Positions 51,137 to 62,880 are shown, counted from the first letter of the stretch. The stretch: 64,000 nt of DNA from Babylonia areolata (GCF_041734735.1 NC_134878.1:50049004-50113003), one strand, 5' to 3'. Notes: generated by a model not told the origin, from the sequence alone. Numbers and translations: made by a program.

Positions 51137-51900
51137 CACTGGCGCTAAAGGTTGGGAAGGCTTCAGTGGTCAGGCGTCGGCTCCTTTGTGGTGTTTTTGT
51201 TTTTTTCTTGTTTTTTTCCTTCTTTTTTTTTCTTTTCTTTTTTTTAAGCAGATTTCGTGTAAATTAAGGTCTGACAAGCTACGTTGGATTTTTTGTGCGT
51301 AGTACGTCAGGCATCTACTCCTTTTATTTTTTGTGGTTTGTGTGTGTGTGTGTTTTTTTTTGTTTTGTTTTTTAGCAGATTCGATGTAGCATAAGGCCTG
51401 AGCAGTGCGTTGGGTCTCTGCTTAGCTGCGTAGGTCAGGCATCTCTCCTTTTATTGCTTTGTTTTTTGGGGGTTTTTTAAGAAGATCAGGCATCTGCTCC
51501 TTTTGTGGTTTTTTGGTGGTTGTTTTTTGGTTGATTCCCCCCCCCCCCAACCCCACCCCCACCCCCTGACAGATTGGGTTTAGCGTAAGGTATGACCAGC
51601 ATGTTGGATTTGTGCGTAGAAAGTCAGGCATCTGCTCCTTTAGTGGTTTTTTGGTGGTGGTTTTTTGGTTGATTCCGCCCCCCCCCCCCCCCCCCCCCCA
51701 CCCCCTGACAGATTGGGTTTAGCGTAAGGTATGACCAGCATGTTGGATTTGTGCGTAGAAAGTCAGGCATCTGCTCAATTTTGTGTGTGTGTGTGTTTCT
51801 TTTATTTTTATTTTTAAGCAGATGTATGTGGTGTAGCGTATGTGGATCAGTCCGCACGCTTTGATGCCTCATTGGAACTGAAACTGATTGAGATGAGTGA
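51137..51900 (+). repeat. Tandemly repeated LINE-tail (family D) derivatives after the TRPA1 stop
   Basis: Segments with GTCAGGCATCTGCTC and AGCAGATT...TGTAGCATAAGGC recur at about 51290, 51370-51450, 51480, 51570-51640, 51710-51775 and 51820-51895. The core GGTATGACCAGCATGTTGGA is duplicated exactly (51590, 51728). The last unit has the complete family D end TTGGAACTGAAACTGA. Likely within the TRPA1 3' UTR. Confidence 0.7.
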
Positions 51901-52800
51901 CACACGCAGACAGACACAGATTGTGACTGGGAACAACCCCAAAGACAACAACAACAACAAAGTGAGAGTTTGGTTTTGTTTAAAGTATTTGTCATTGTAG
52001 ATCAGAATCATGTTTTCGTTTTGATATGTTGGTGTTGTTATTTTATAGAATAGAATCAGATTTGGGTTTGTAAAGTGTTGTACTTTTGAGATTGGAATAG
52101 GATCGTGTTGTTGTAATGTTTAGAACAGAATCGGGTTCAGATTTTTTTTCCCCAAGTGTTGTAATTTTAGAATTTAATCAGATTTTAATCTTAAACTGTT
52201 CTAGATTTTAGAGTGAAATCGGATTGTGGTATAAGAAATACTGTAATTTTAGAATTGAGCTTAGCTTGACTTTAATGTGTTATCTTTATAGAATAGTATT
52301 TTGAAAGTGGTTTTTTTTTTTTTTAAATAATCTATATGATATTTGCAGTGTTGTTAACGTGCGTTTGTTTTTCCTCCACAGTGATACTGTTCAGATTAGT
52401 TGGGGTTTTGGTTTTTTCACTTGCATTCCACGTTCTCTTATGTGTATGTGTGTGTGTGTGTGTGTGTTTACTGATGAGGTCCTACGTTTATGCAAAGGTC
52501 AAGCATTTGCTCCTCTCTCATGTGTTTTTTACAGCAAAAATGTGAAACGTACCGGTGAACAGTTGACACAGTGTCTTGTGATGAACATTGGTATTGCTGC
52601 GGCTTTCTCTGGGTTTTTGCTGACCTTTTGGACGTGGACAAGTGGTGTTTGTGTTGAGGTCAGCGGTGCTGTTTTACTGCCAAGACCCGAGTGTTTAGAT
52701 TCTCCATCTCTGTTGGTTTGGCGGCGGTGGGTGGGGGTTATTACGTTTTGGAATTATCATCTTTGATCCGTTCAAGCTGTTCAAGACTTGCTCATATCTT
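51900..52800 (+). other. AT-rich sequence, probable 3' UTR or flank
   Basis: Several diverged repeats of an AGAATAGAATCAGATT / GTAATTTTAGAAT pattern at 52030-52300. No gene found. Confidence 0.45.
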
Positions 52801-52810
52801 TCACGAATGC

Positions 52811-53250
52811 ACTCATAACATGACTTGGGAAGACAGCCCCTCACTCATAACATGCCTTGGGAAGACAGCCCTGGAACAGCCCCTCCCTCATAACATGCCT
52901 TGGGAAGACAGCCCCTCATTCATAACATGCCTTGGGAAGACAGCCCTGGAACAGCCCCTGACTCATAACATGCCTTGGGAAGACAGCCCTGAAACAGCCC
53001 CTCATTCATAACATGCCTTGGGAAGACAGCCCTGGAACAGCCCCTCATTCATAACATGCCTTGGGAAGACAGCCCTGGAACAGCCCCTCATTCATAACAC
53101 GCCTTGGGAAGACAGCCCTGGAACAGCCCCTGACTCATAACATGACTTGGGAAGACAGCCCTGAAACAGCCCCTCCCTCATAACATGCCTTGGGAAGACA
53201 GCCCCTGACTCATAACATGCCTTGGGAAGACAGCCCTGGAACAGCCCCTT
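52811..53250. repeat. 41/30-bp minisatellite
   Basis: CTCATAACATGCCTTGGGAA then GACAGCCCTGGAACAGCCCCT, 41 bp, alternates with a 30-bp form lacking the GGAACAGCCC box. About a dozen units, nearly identical. Confidence 0.93.
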
Positions 53251-53555
53251 TGCAGTCGTCTGGGCAATAATCAGCATGATTTAAATTTATTTGACTTGGG
53301 TAAAAAAAAAAAAAATTTTTAATCCTCCTACTAAAATGTTCACAGATACAGTGATGACATTGAGAAGAATGCCATTCAGTTTTATTACCATCCCCTTTTT
53401 TGCATACAATACAGTATGTACCAGACATTCGGCATTTGCTATGTTAAAATGCAGTCAGAACAGTGATGATCACGATTAAAAAAAAAAAAATTAAAAAAAA
53501 TTAAACAACCAACAACAACAACGACGAAAAAAAGCAACCTAACGTTGGAGACCGT

Positions 53556-54035
53556 GGTTTCAGTTTCAGTTTCAGTTGCTCAAGGAGGCGTCACTGCGTT
53601 CGGACAAACCATATACGCTACACCACATCTGCCAAGCAGATGCCTGACCAGCAGCGTAACCCAACGCGCTTAGTCAGGCCTTGAGAAAAAAAAAACCCCA
53701 AAAAAAACAAAAACAAAAAACGGGGGAATAAATAATAGATAAGCTTACATAAATAAATAAATAAATGAATAATAATTATAATATAGAAAAAGGTAGTAGT
53801 AATAATAATAGTAATACTAATAAAATGATTTTTTTTTAAATAAAAAAATAAATAAAATAAATAAATAAATAAATAAATAAATAAGACAACAATGGTGATA
53901 AATAAGCGAATAAATGTAAAACATGAAGACACACATTAACACACACACCCACACATGCACAACAGAAATGCACCAAACATGCAGATTCACAGATATGAAA
54001 GCACCGTCAAATACATATAAACGTACATGAGTTCC

Positions 54036-54072
<37 letters not shown>

Positions 54073-54142
54073 TACCTTGCACCTCCTCTACCCCCCTCCT
54101 CCACACACTCATTTCTAGTCTACGTATCGCAGCTTCCACGGC

Positions 54143-54174
<32 letters not shown>

Positions 54175-54265
54175 ACTCACAGTGATGAACACTTACTTGT
54201 ACAAGCACACACACATACGCCCATATCTCCCACCCCCAACCCCACACACATATATACAAAGATAT

Positions 54266-54321
<56 letters not shown>

Positions 54322-54957
54322 GTTCCAATATCCTGTTGCTCCCACAGGAGCAGGCATGCATATACTCACATACCTCATCCTCTACCCCACCTCCCCCCGC
54401 ACTCCCACCTCCTCTCTCTCTCACACACACACACACACGTACACAGATCTCTCCTGACACTTGTGTACACTTACACTCTCGCGCATTCACAAACGCACTC
54501 AAAAGCACAGACCCACACATCCACACAAACACACACGCACAGAGGCTGCCACTGACTGGCCGCAAGAGGGATGGGAAAAGATCTCTGATGCCAAAAACGT
54601 GGCGTCTAGTGTGTTGCTCAGTCTATTGTATTTGGAAAGGCCCACAGAGACTCTGTTCCGTTTTGAAGAAATTTGCGCAATGTTGGTTTGGAAATGATGC
54701 CGATATTTGTTTGATTTGCAAAGCATCGTGCTCTACCTTTCATGTTAGACTTGCGGCCGCTCCCTCTCTCTGCTTTTATTTCTTTGAGGCGATCGATGGT
54801 GTGATGGCCTTGTACCTGTTCTTTTTGGTATTCTTTGATTTTTCTGAGGATTTCCGATTTTCCTAGATGTAGGCTGCTCGTTGGTGTTGCGTTACCAGCA
54901 AGTCTGTCAGCTCGCTCATTTCCCTTAACACCTGCATGTCCCGGGCAGTATGACCAT
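53556..54957 (-). mobile_element. RNase H-bearing LINE, 3' end (copy 2)
   Basis: Collinear with copy 1. The minus frame 54957-54618 encodes [40 protein letters not shown] and the same end LWAFPN. The 3' UTR has the same CA-rich blocks (with an added TA run at 54262-54320) and the same terminal family D sequence at 53556-53690. The 5' truncation differs from copy 1 by several tens of bases, so the two are separate insertions. Confidence 0.8.
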
Positions 54958-55958
54958 GGAATTCCAGCTAGTGTTCGGGTTCAAATACTCGTTCACAAGG
55001 AGAAACATCATGAGCACTGCAACAGTTGCAGCGGTACAGTGGTCTCATTGATACTGCCTCCGCACAGAAAGGGGGATATTCACAGCAAAAGGTTTGTTGG
55101 AAAGACAAAACATTGACGATTATATGATGGCAAATGGGATGCTTGCCCACTCATGCCATTAAAACAATAGATAAGCAGTTGATCTTGTAGAGTGACATGA
55201 ACAGATTAATCGCTCAAGGCAGATTGAAACAACAACAACATTTAAACAAAGACGGATGGCATATTTGATGGACAATGTTACGGTATGAATGAGATATTCA
55301 CATACGAACAGACAATACGTACACATAGAAGCACTCACGCACATGCACGCGCACACGCACCCTTTCCTACCAGGGTTCATATAGGTTTTGAGAAGATTTT
55401 CAGACTTCGTGTAATTAAAAAAGAATTAAATTATTTTTTATAAAGATGAAACGATTAAGCTGGGTTTTGTAAACGTTGTAAAAATTGGCCTCCGTGTTTA
55501 CGATAAAATACATCTTTTCTGTCAGCGTTAAAGCATGGCTGCGAAACGCTCCATCTTAGATTGAATTGAAAAGTACAATCATTATTCTTTTTTTTAACTT
55601 AAATCTGTAAGAATCTTTGTGATTGAAACACCTTCACTCAGAATGTGCATTTCATCAAGGTTTTCGACGTTTTAGTTTTTTGGCCTTTGGTGTTTTAAAG
55701 ATTTTTTTTATATAATTTTTTAAAGAATGTGATCAGGAAACCGTATGAACCGTGCACACTCTCCACTTTTGTTCCCCAGTGATAAATATCACACGTGGCG
55801 GAAAGGCAAGGTGTTCACCACCACATTCCATTTTTCACATGTCACAAACGAAGTGCAATATTGTCTTCATTTAGATTTATTTTTCTGTCCAAACAAATAG
55901 ATGATAACCATGTTTTCAAGTTGACATACTCACACTTTTCACACGTGCACTCACACTC

Positions 55959-56011
<53 letters not shown>

Positions 56012-57480
56012 CTCACACTCACACTCACATACGCGCGCGCGCACTTATATGTATTTATATGGGGCAAAATAATGGTTACTTTACAGACATCATGACTTTC
56101 GACTTCTCTTGTGGTTTTAGGTATTTCACTGGTTTAGAATAATGGTGTCTGTGCAATTCATGTTTGTGTCTTGTGCATTATATATGTGTATCCTGTGCAG
56201 TAAATAGGTGTTTATTATATAACATATCGCAACAGTGACTCTTTTTCTTCTTTTTTTTTACTCGGCGTATAATCTGTACTAGTGTTCATGTTCAGAATTG
56301 ATTTGACTGTACAGAATGCCGACAGTATTCGCAAATGATTGATGCCGATCTTCCTTCGATTATGATGTTCTCGCTCAAATAATAGGTACGTTCGTTGTCA
56401 AGGTTGAAACTTCTAGTCAGTCACATACTTTACAGCGCGATCAGTGTTTTGGTTTTACCGTTGCTGCTGCTGCTGCTGCTGTTGTTTTGGTGTAGATTCA
56501 CGGTTGTGTTGTGCTGTTTTGCTCAGGCGATTTGGTGGTAGTGTAAGCATTGGGGTGGGCACTAGTTATCCATTCTGTGTGGGCTTTAATGGTTTTGTGT
56601 GGCTCTGAAGTAATTTTTTTTATCCTTTTTTGCTGTTTTTCTGTAATCTGGGGTGATGTATTAAGCAAAAGTCCTGGCGCCATCACCGTAGTCTTAAGCC
56701 TATTTGCCTCAAGGAGCTTAATGGTTAAGATAGTTTGTCATGACATGAACTGTGTTGTTTTGCATGTGTTTTGTGACAGAGCTTTGTGTTTAACGCGGTG
56801 GACATTTTTATTTAGTTGGGACAGTCTGCTGTGGCCCTGTGCGGTCGGCTGGACTGTTAACAGCAGTGTCCAGTGCCAGACTTTGGGAAATCTGGAGATG
56901 TCGGTCGGTCTAGGAGATGCTTGCCAGGTTGTTTCACTCTGAGTCACTGTGAGACAGCGCACGATGTACTATTTTTTTCCCAGTGTTGTTTGCGTTCATG
57001 GCCTTGTAGTGAACGTTTTCTGTACTTTCCTGACTTTTTTTATTTATTATTTATTTTTTTACAATCTTTGTTTTATGAATCTTGAGGTAATGAATGAATG
57101 AAATATAGGAGCTGGCCTCTCTCCAGCACAACTTATGTTATTACTGTAAACTTCGTTGTAAGCCCCCCCCCTCCCCCCACGCCCCAGCTTTGCACAAATT
57201 TCACCCTGAAGTTGGAGGTGCGCTTTTTTTCTGGGTATTCTACCGATTGCAGGAGCCCATTCCTTCTCTTTGTCCCTGCACTGACTGGGGCAGTAGGTGA
57301 GAGCACAAAACGAAACAAGATACTACTGTGTCGTGGAATGATGTCTTGATCGCACTTTGTTTATTCAATGACACATCCACATCTTATGCACACATTCTCT
57401 TTCTTCAACTCTTGGTCGAAATCTGCACTGCTAAGTGAAGCAGCAAGATCACAAACAACAAACTGAGTCATCATCAATCG
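54958..57480 (+). other. Intergenic stretch, no gene recognised
   Basis: AT-rich sequence with a CT run at 55962-56012 and a (CTG)6 run at about 56462-56480. Open frames on both strands are short and carry no recognisable domain. Confidence 0.5.
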
Positions 57481-57485
57481 TTCAT

Positions 57486-57488
<3 letters not shown>

Positions 57489-57559
<71 letters not shown>

Positions 57560-57690
57560 AAATGAGTGGGGGGCACTTGGAAGGTATTTTACCCTATGCA
57601 CAGTTGTTGTTTTTTTTTACCAAAAATGTGAAGGGGGGGGGGGGGGGTGCGGGGGTTTACTCAGTACTTGACGTTTACAGGTAGTTTACA
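57489..57690 (+). repeat. (CT)n run and an orphan unit of the G-rich minisatellite
   Basis: A 66-bp CT run is followed by GAAGGTATTTTACCCTATGC, ACAGTTG, a G run and CTTGACGTTTACAG, which match the 48.8-50.2 kb unit. It is a single diverged copy about 7.3 kb from the main array. Confidence 0.65.
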
Positions 57691-57932
57691 GTATTATTCA
57701 GACTGTGTTCAGTTGTGTGGTGGATGAACGCCTTTGTGTGATTGAACTATGTTCTTCGTTTGAGGCATGTATGGGAAATTGACTGTAGTTTTGTGAAGTG
57801 GTTGTTGTTGATGATTTTGTTTGTTTGTTTTTCTTCAGTGCCCCAGCAGCCCCTGGTTTGACCACCGCGGTCGGCTTGACTGTAAACAATAACACATGTG
57901 AATATTTAATTGTCTGTAACGTTTTATTGAAA

Positions 57933-60167
57933 TACAGGGTTCACAAAAGAAGTTAAGGACAGCTTCATAAAAGCAGATAATATGTTTTCATAATAAAATG
58001 TTTTAGAATCAAGAGATTGTTTTAATTATACAGGCTTGCCTAGATCAACCACTGGCCGTGCTTACGCTTCATATTGAATACACAAACGGCTGTTTCAGGG
58101 ATGCGTGCACAAGGAACAGCTTGTGAAATGCGGTCGTAAAATGAGTGTTTCCATGAAAGATTGTTATCCATTAACTTATGAATTTATTGTTAGCTGTGGG
58201 TTTTCGTTGTAAAAAAACCAAACAAACCGGACGTGCGCGTGTAAGAAAGCACCTCAGGTTTTGATTGGTGCTCATTTCATTGACTGCTCGCACATCGCTG
58301 TTTGCCGTGAATTCAGCGTCATTTTACCATGCTGTCCAGAACAGCGTCATTTCACCACGCTGTCCAGATCTGTAGAACAGCGTCATTGTACCATGCTGTC
58401 CAGAACTGTAGAACAGCGTCATTTCACCACGCTGTCCAGAACTGTAGAACAGCGTCATTTCACCATGCTGTCCAGAACTGTAGAACAGCGTCATTTCACC
58501 ATGCTGTTCAGAACTGTAGAACAGCGTCATTTCACCATGCTGTCCAGAACTGTAGAACAGCGTCATTTTACCATGCACTCCAGAACTGTAGAACAGCGTC
58601 ATTTTACCATGCACTCCAGAACTGTAGAACAGCGTCATTTCACCACGCTGTTCAGAACTGTAGAACAGCGTCATTTTACCATGCACTCCAGAACTGTAGA
58701 ACAGCGTCATTTTACCATGCACTCCAGAACTGTAGAACAGCGTCATTTCACCACGCTGTCCAGAACTGTAGAACAGCGTCATTTCACCACGCTGTCCAGA
58801 ACTGTAGAACAGCGTCATTGTACCATGCACTCCAGAACTGTAGAACAGCGTCATTTCACCATGCTGTCCAGAACTGTAGAACAGCGTCATTTCACCATGC
58901 TGTCCAGAACTGTAGAACAGCGTCATTTTAACATGCTGTCCAGAACTGTAGAACAGCGTTATTTTACCATGCTGTCCAGAACTGTAGAACAGCGTCATTT
59001 TACCATGCTCTCCAGAACTGCGTCATTTCACCATGCTGTCCAGAACTGTAGAACAGCGTCATTTTAACATGCTGTCCAGAACTGTAGAACAGCGTTATTT
59101 TACCATGCTGTCCAGAACTGTAGAACAGCGTCATTTTACCATACTGTCCAGAACTATAGAACAGCGTCATTTCACCACGCTGTCCAGAACTGTAGAACAG
59201 CGTCATTTCACCATGCTGTCAAGAACTGTAGAACAGCGTCATTTCACCATGCTATCCAGAACTGCAGAACAGCGTCATTTCACCATGCTGTCCAGAACTG
59301 TAGAACAGCGTCATTTTACCATGCTGTCCAGAACTGTAGAACAGCGTCATTTTACCATGCTCTCCAGAACTGTAGAACAGCGTCATTTTACCATGCTCTC
59401 CAGAACTGCGTCATTTCACCATGCTGTCCAGAACTGTAGAACAGCGTCATTTTACCATGCTGTCCAGAACAGCGTCATTTGACCACGCTGTCCAGAACTG
59501 TAGAACAGCGTCATTTCACCATGCTGTCCAGAACTGTAGAACAGCGTCATTTTACCATGCTGTCCAGAACTGTAGAACAGCGTTATTTTACCATGCTGTC
59601 CAGAACTGTAGGACAGCGTCATTTTACCATGCTGTCCAGAACTGTAGAACAGCGTCATTTCACCACGCTGTCCAGAACTGTAGGACAGCGTCATTTGACC
59701 ATGCTGTCCAGAACTGTAGAACAGCGTCATTTGACCATGCTGTCCAGAACTGTAGAACAGCGTCATTTCACCACGCTGTCCAGAACTGTAGAACAGCGTC
59801 ATTTTACCATGCTGTCCAGAACTGTAGAACAGCGTCATTTCACCATGCTGTCCAGAACTGTAGAACAGCGTCATTTCACCATGCTGTCCAGAACTGTAGA
59901 ACAGCGTCATTTCACCATGCTGTCCAGAACTGTAGAACAGCGTCATTTCACCATGCTGTCCAGAACTGTAGAACAGCGTCATTTTACCATGCTGTCCAGA
60001 ACTGTAGAACAGCGTCATTTTACCATGCTGTCCAGAACTGTAGAACAGCGTCATTTCACCATGCTGTCCAGAACTGTAGAACAGCGTCATTTTACCATGC
60101 TCTCCAGAACTGAAGAAGAAAACTGTGCAAGTTTCCAAGCGGTCTTTTACTTTTTGTGAACCCTGTA
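57933..60167. mobile_element. TA-flanked inverted-repeat transposon filled by a 36-bp satellite
   Basis: The ends are exact inverted repeats: TACAGGGTTCACAAAA at 57933-57948 and its complement at 60152-60167. Internal matches continue (AAGTTAAGGACAG versus AGTAAAAGACCG). TA at both borders suits a Tc1/mariner-type element. The left 380 bp are non-repetitive and non-coding. The rest is the tandem array. No transposase frame was seen, so it is non-autonomous. Confidence 0.7.
58313..60113. repeat. 36-bp satellite array, about 50 copies
   Basis: The unit is CAGAACTGTAGAACAGCGTC then ATTTCACCATGCTGTC, 36 bp. Variants include TTTTACC, ACGCTGTC and ACTCC. A few shortened units lack the second GAAC box (at about 58336, 59018, 59408, 59465). 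Because 36 is a multiple of three, long frames run on both strands (MTLFYSSGQHGE and HFTMLSRTVEQR repeats), but these are repeat artefacts. Confidence 0.95.
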
Positions 60168-60614
60168 TAAAGTATTTCTTGTACACTTCTCTGGATGTCG
60201 GTTTTCAGCATCATCTATTTCAGTTTCCAGATCGTCGTGTGAAGTATCGCCTGGAGATAGAACTGAACGGCGGATGGTGTTTTTGTTGTTGTGTGTGTGT
60301 GTGCGCGCGCGCGCGTGCGCGTGTGTGTGTGTGTGTGTGGTTTCTTTTTTGTTTGTTTGGTTTTTTTGTTCCTGTTGTTTTTAATCCATAGCTGATTTAT
60401 CGTTTGATTCACATATGACAATACTGCTCTCAAATTCATTGGTTGTTGCGTATTTTATTTCCTCTTTTTTTCTTTCTGTGTTGTCCTTAGCGAAGACTGT
60501 ACACCTGTAGACAACGTGTGTGTACTACTTTGTGAAATAAATCCCCGTGATTGTTCAGTCTTGATACTTGGATTGCTTATTCAAGTAATATTCGGTTTTC
60601 TTTATGTACGCGCA

Positions 60615-60665
<51 letters not shown>

Positions 60666-60710
60666 GTTGTTTGACTTTCTGGCGTTTTTTTTTGTTTCAG
60701 AGCTGTGCTT
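60168..60710 (+). other. Sequence between transposon and repeat E, no gene
   Basis: Contains GCGC/GT runs at 60296-60338 and 60618-60660 and an AATAAA at about 60536. No coding part recognised. Confidence 0.5.
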
Positions 60711-60711
60711 T

Positions 60712-61036
60712 TTTGACTCATTTGTATAAACAAAGTGAGTCTATGTTTTAACCCGGTGTTCGGTTGTCTGTGTGTGTGTGTGTGTGTGTCTGTGGTAAAC
60801 TTTAACATTGCCATTTTCTCTGCAAATACTTTGTCAGTTGACACCAAATTTGGCATAAAAATAGGAAAAATTCAGTTCTTTCCAGTCATCTTGTTTAAAA
60901 CTATATTGCACCTCTGGGATGGGCACAAAAAAAAATTAAAAAGAAGCCAATTATATGCAAACTGAATTTACTGTTATATATGAGTATTTTTTTTTTCTCT
61001 AAACTTGGCACTTTGATCTGATATTCTGACACAACA
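60712..61036 (+). repeat. 5' part of interspersed repeat family E
   Basis: Starts TTTGTATAAACAAAGTGAGT with an imperfect GACTCA/TGAGTC hairpin, then CCCGGTGTTCGGTTGTCTGT, ACTTTGTCAGTTGACACCAA and GCACCTCTGGGATGGGCAC. It breaks off where the Penelope-like element starts. The likely 3' end is at 62347-62380. Confidence 0.7.
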
Positions 61037-61150
61037 GCTTAAGCGCTGTCTGCACGATGTCCTCTGGGTAATGGCGGGCTGTAAAGAAGATGTCCACCTT
61101 CTTTACAGCCCGCCATTATCCAGAGGACATCGTGCAGACAGCGCTTAAGC
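61037..61150. repeat. 53-bp near-perfect inverted repeat at the Penelope fossil's start
   Basis: Left arm 61037-61089 and right arm 61098-61150 are complementary with a single mismatch (GGGTAATGG against GGATAATGG) around an 8-base spacer. The right arm is the element's own coding strand, so the left arm is an inverted copy of its truncated start. Confidence 0.93.
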
Positions 61151-61926
61151 GTGCACGCTCTGTCACCTGCTCAGAAGCTCTGACACCAAGAAAAAAATTT
61201 GGAGACAACGAGGATCGTGCCGTGGCAATCATACCATATCACCCACACAACCTGCCAGTCTGCAGAATCCTGCGTGAAAACTTCAATCTCCTACAACAGG
61301 ACCCAGACCTCAGACAAGTCTTTCCCAAGCCACCGCTAATTGCCTTTCAGAGAGACAAGAACCTACGTGACATGCTCGTGAAGTCCAAACTCAGACCCCT
61401 TACCAGCCTTTCAACCTCACCAGGGTGCAGACCCTGTGGGGATCAAAAGTGCAAGACCTGTCCCTTTATAGACACCTCAGGTTCAGTCGTTGGACCCTCT
61501 GGCACTTTCACTGTGAAATGTCATCTCAACTGCCAGTCCATTGACATTGTATACATTCTGTCCTGCACCCTCTGCTCCAAACTGTATGTGGGGGAGACCT
61601 ACCGTTCTTTGGGCGAGCGCTTCTCCGAACACCTGAGGTCGATGAAGCTAGGCTACAACAATCCTATCGGCCAGCATTTTACTGGCCCACACCACAGCTT
61701 CACCCATGCAAGAATCTCAGCTGTGTGGCAGAACCCCAGTGACAGCACGTACAGAAAGTACATGGAGAGCCGCGTCATTGACCGCTTGGGGACCGTACAG
61801 CCGAGTGGATTGAACGTCAGTGTCACTGACGTCTAGCGCCTGGGCCCTTCTGCCTTGATCTCTCTGTCCTTATTCTTTCTTTTCCTCCTATCCCTCTTTT
61901 TAGAAGCAATATATATGTGTATGCAA

Positions 61927-61961
<35 letters not shown>

Positions 61962-62190
61962 GTGTGTGTGTATGTGGGTGTGTGTGTGTGAGAGAGAGTA
62001 TGTATTGCACTGAATGGTGATCAGCAAGTGTTTAGTGTGCATGGCCCATCAAAACAGAAAGTAGTGAGATGTCATCACCCTTTCCTCACATAGGCTTTCC
62101 TATTCACACTGTCCTCTTCTCATCACTTGACATCGGGCCTATGGTCCGAAATGTGTAAAAACAAAGAGGATTCAACTACCACCCAAAAGG
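61037..62190 (+). mobile_element. Penelope-like retroelement fossil, 3' part with GIY-YIG endonuclease
   Basis: The frame 61090-61836 encodes a Cys-rich stretch CRPCGDQKCKTCPF and a GIY-YIG-type endonuclease core (IVYILSCTLCSKLYVGETYR, then LGERFSEHL), the C-terminal layout of Penelope-like elements. The reverse transcriptase is missing, so the copy is 5'-truncated and dead. It begins with a long inverted repeat and carries a short 3' UTR (CATCGGGCCTATGGTCCGAA). Confidence 0.85.
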
Positions 62191-62346
62191 TTTTTATAAA
62201 CTTTAGTTTTTTGTCTTTGAAGAATCCTGCAGTCATTTTTGTCTTCTTGCCGTTCGGACTCTTTTTTTTCTTTTTTCTTTTTCTTTTAACCCGAAGCTTT
62301 ATAATAACAAATATAGAACACATTTTAACGATAAGATTTTTTTTAA

Positions 62347-62420
62347 AGTGTATCACAAGTGAGTCTTGAAGGCCTTGCCACTCTCTTCTTCTTCTTCTTC
62401 TTCTTCTTGTGAAGTGTCCT
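62347..62420 (+). repeat. Putative 3' end of repeat family E and a (CTT)n run
   Basis: GTATCACAAGTGAGTCTTGA then AGGCCTTGCC, matching GTATCAGAAGTGAGTCTTGA at 26530. A CTT run follows. Confidence 0.6.
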
Positions 62421-62546
62421 GGAATTTATCAGATGCGTGCTTTCGTGTTTAGCTCAGTGGGTTATAAACATCACTCAGTGATGGCTTGGATATTGTGTTG
62501 TATTTTGTTTTGTCCCAACTGATTTCTATAATTACTATGTGAAAAT

Positions 62547-62880
62547 CGGGGAGAGCGCGTTGCCCCGGAGCAGCGCCACCCATATTTTTCTCTTTATTTC
62601 TTTATGTCTGTGAGTGGGGTTTTTGTGTGTTTTTTTTGTTTGTTTTTGTTTTGTTTTTGTTTTGTTTTGGGGTTGTTTTTTTTTGTTTGATTGATTGTTG
62701 TTGTTCTTTGGGTGTTTTTTGTTGTTTTTACAAAGCAGATACATGGAACAACCCTTTTATTGTCTTGGGTTTTACGTGCGCTGAGTACACGCTACAAACG
62801 GGACCTAGGTTTTATCGTCTCATCCGAATGACTAGCACCCGGACCACCACTCAAGGTCTGGCCATTACGGAGGACTGAAA
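62547..62880 (-). repeat. SINE family A, diverged, with expanded T/GT-rich middle
   Basis: GGGAGAGCGCGTTGCC on the left, then ACAACCCTTTTATTGTCTTG and ATCGTCTCATCCGAATGACT on the right, in the same order as the copy at position 1. The head is missing. Confidence 0.8.

Noticed and set aside
48744-50245. Overlapping Gly-rich frames
   Set aside because: All lie in the G-rich minisatellite and shift with each change in G-run length.
58261-60186. Large frames of 200-268 codons on both strands
   Set aside because: They are products of a 36-bp tandem repeat with length divisible by three, with no start context or unique domain.
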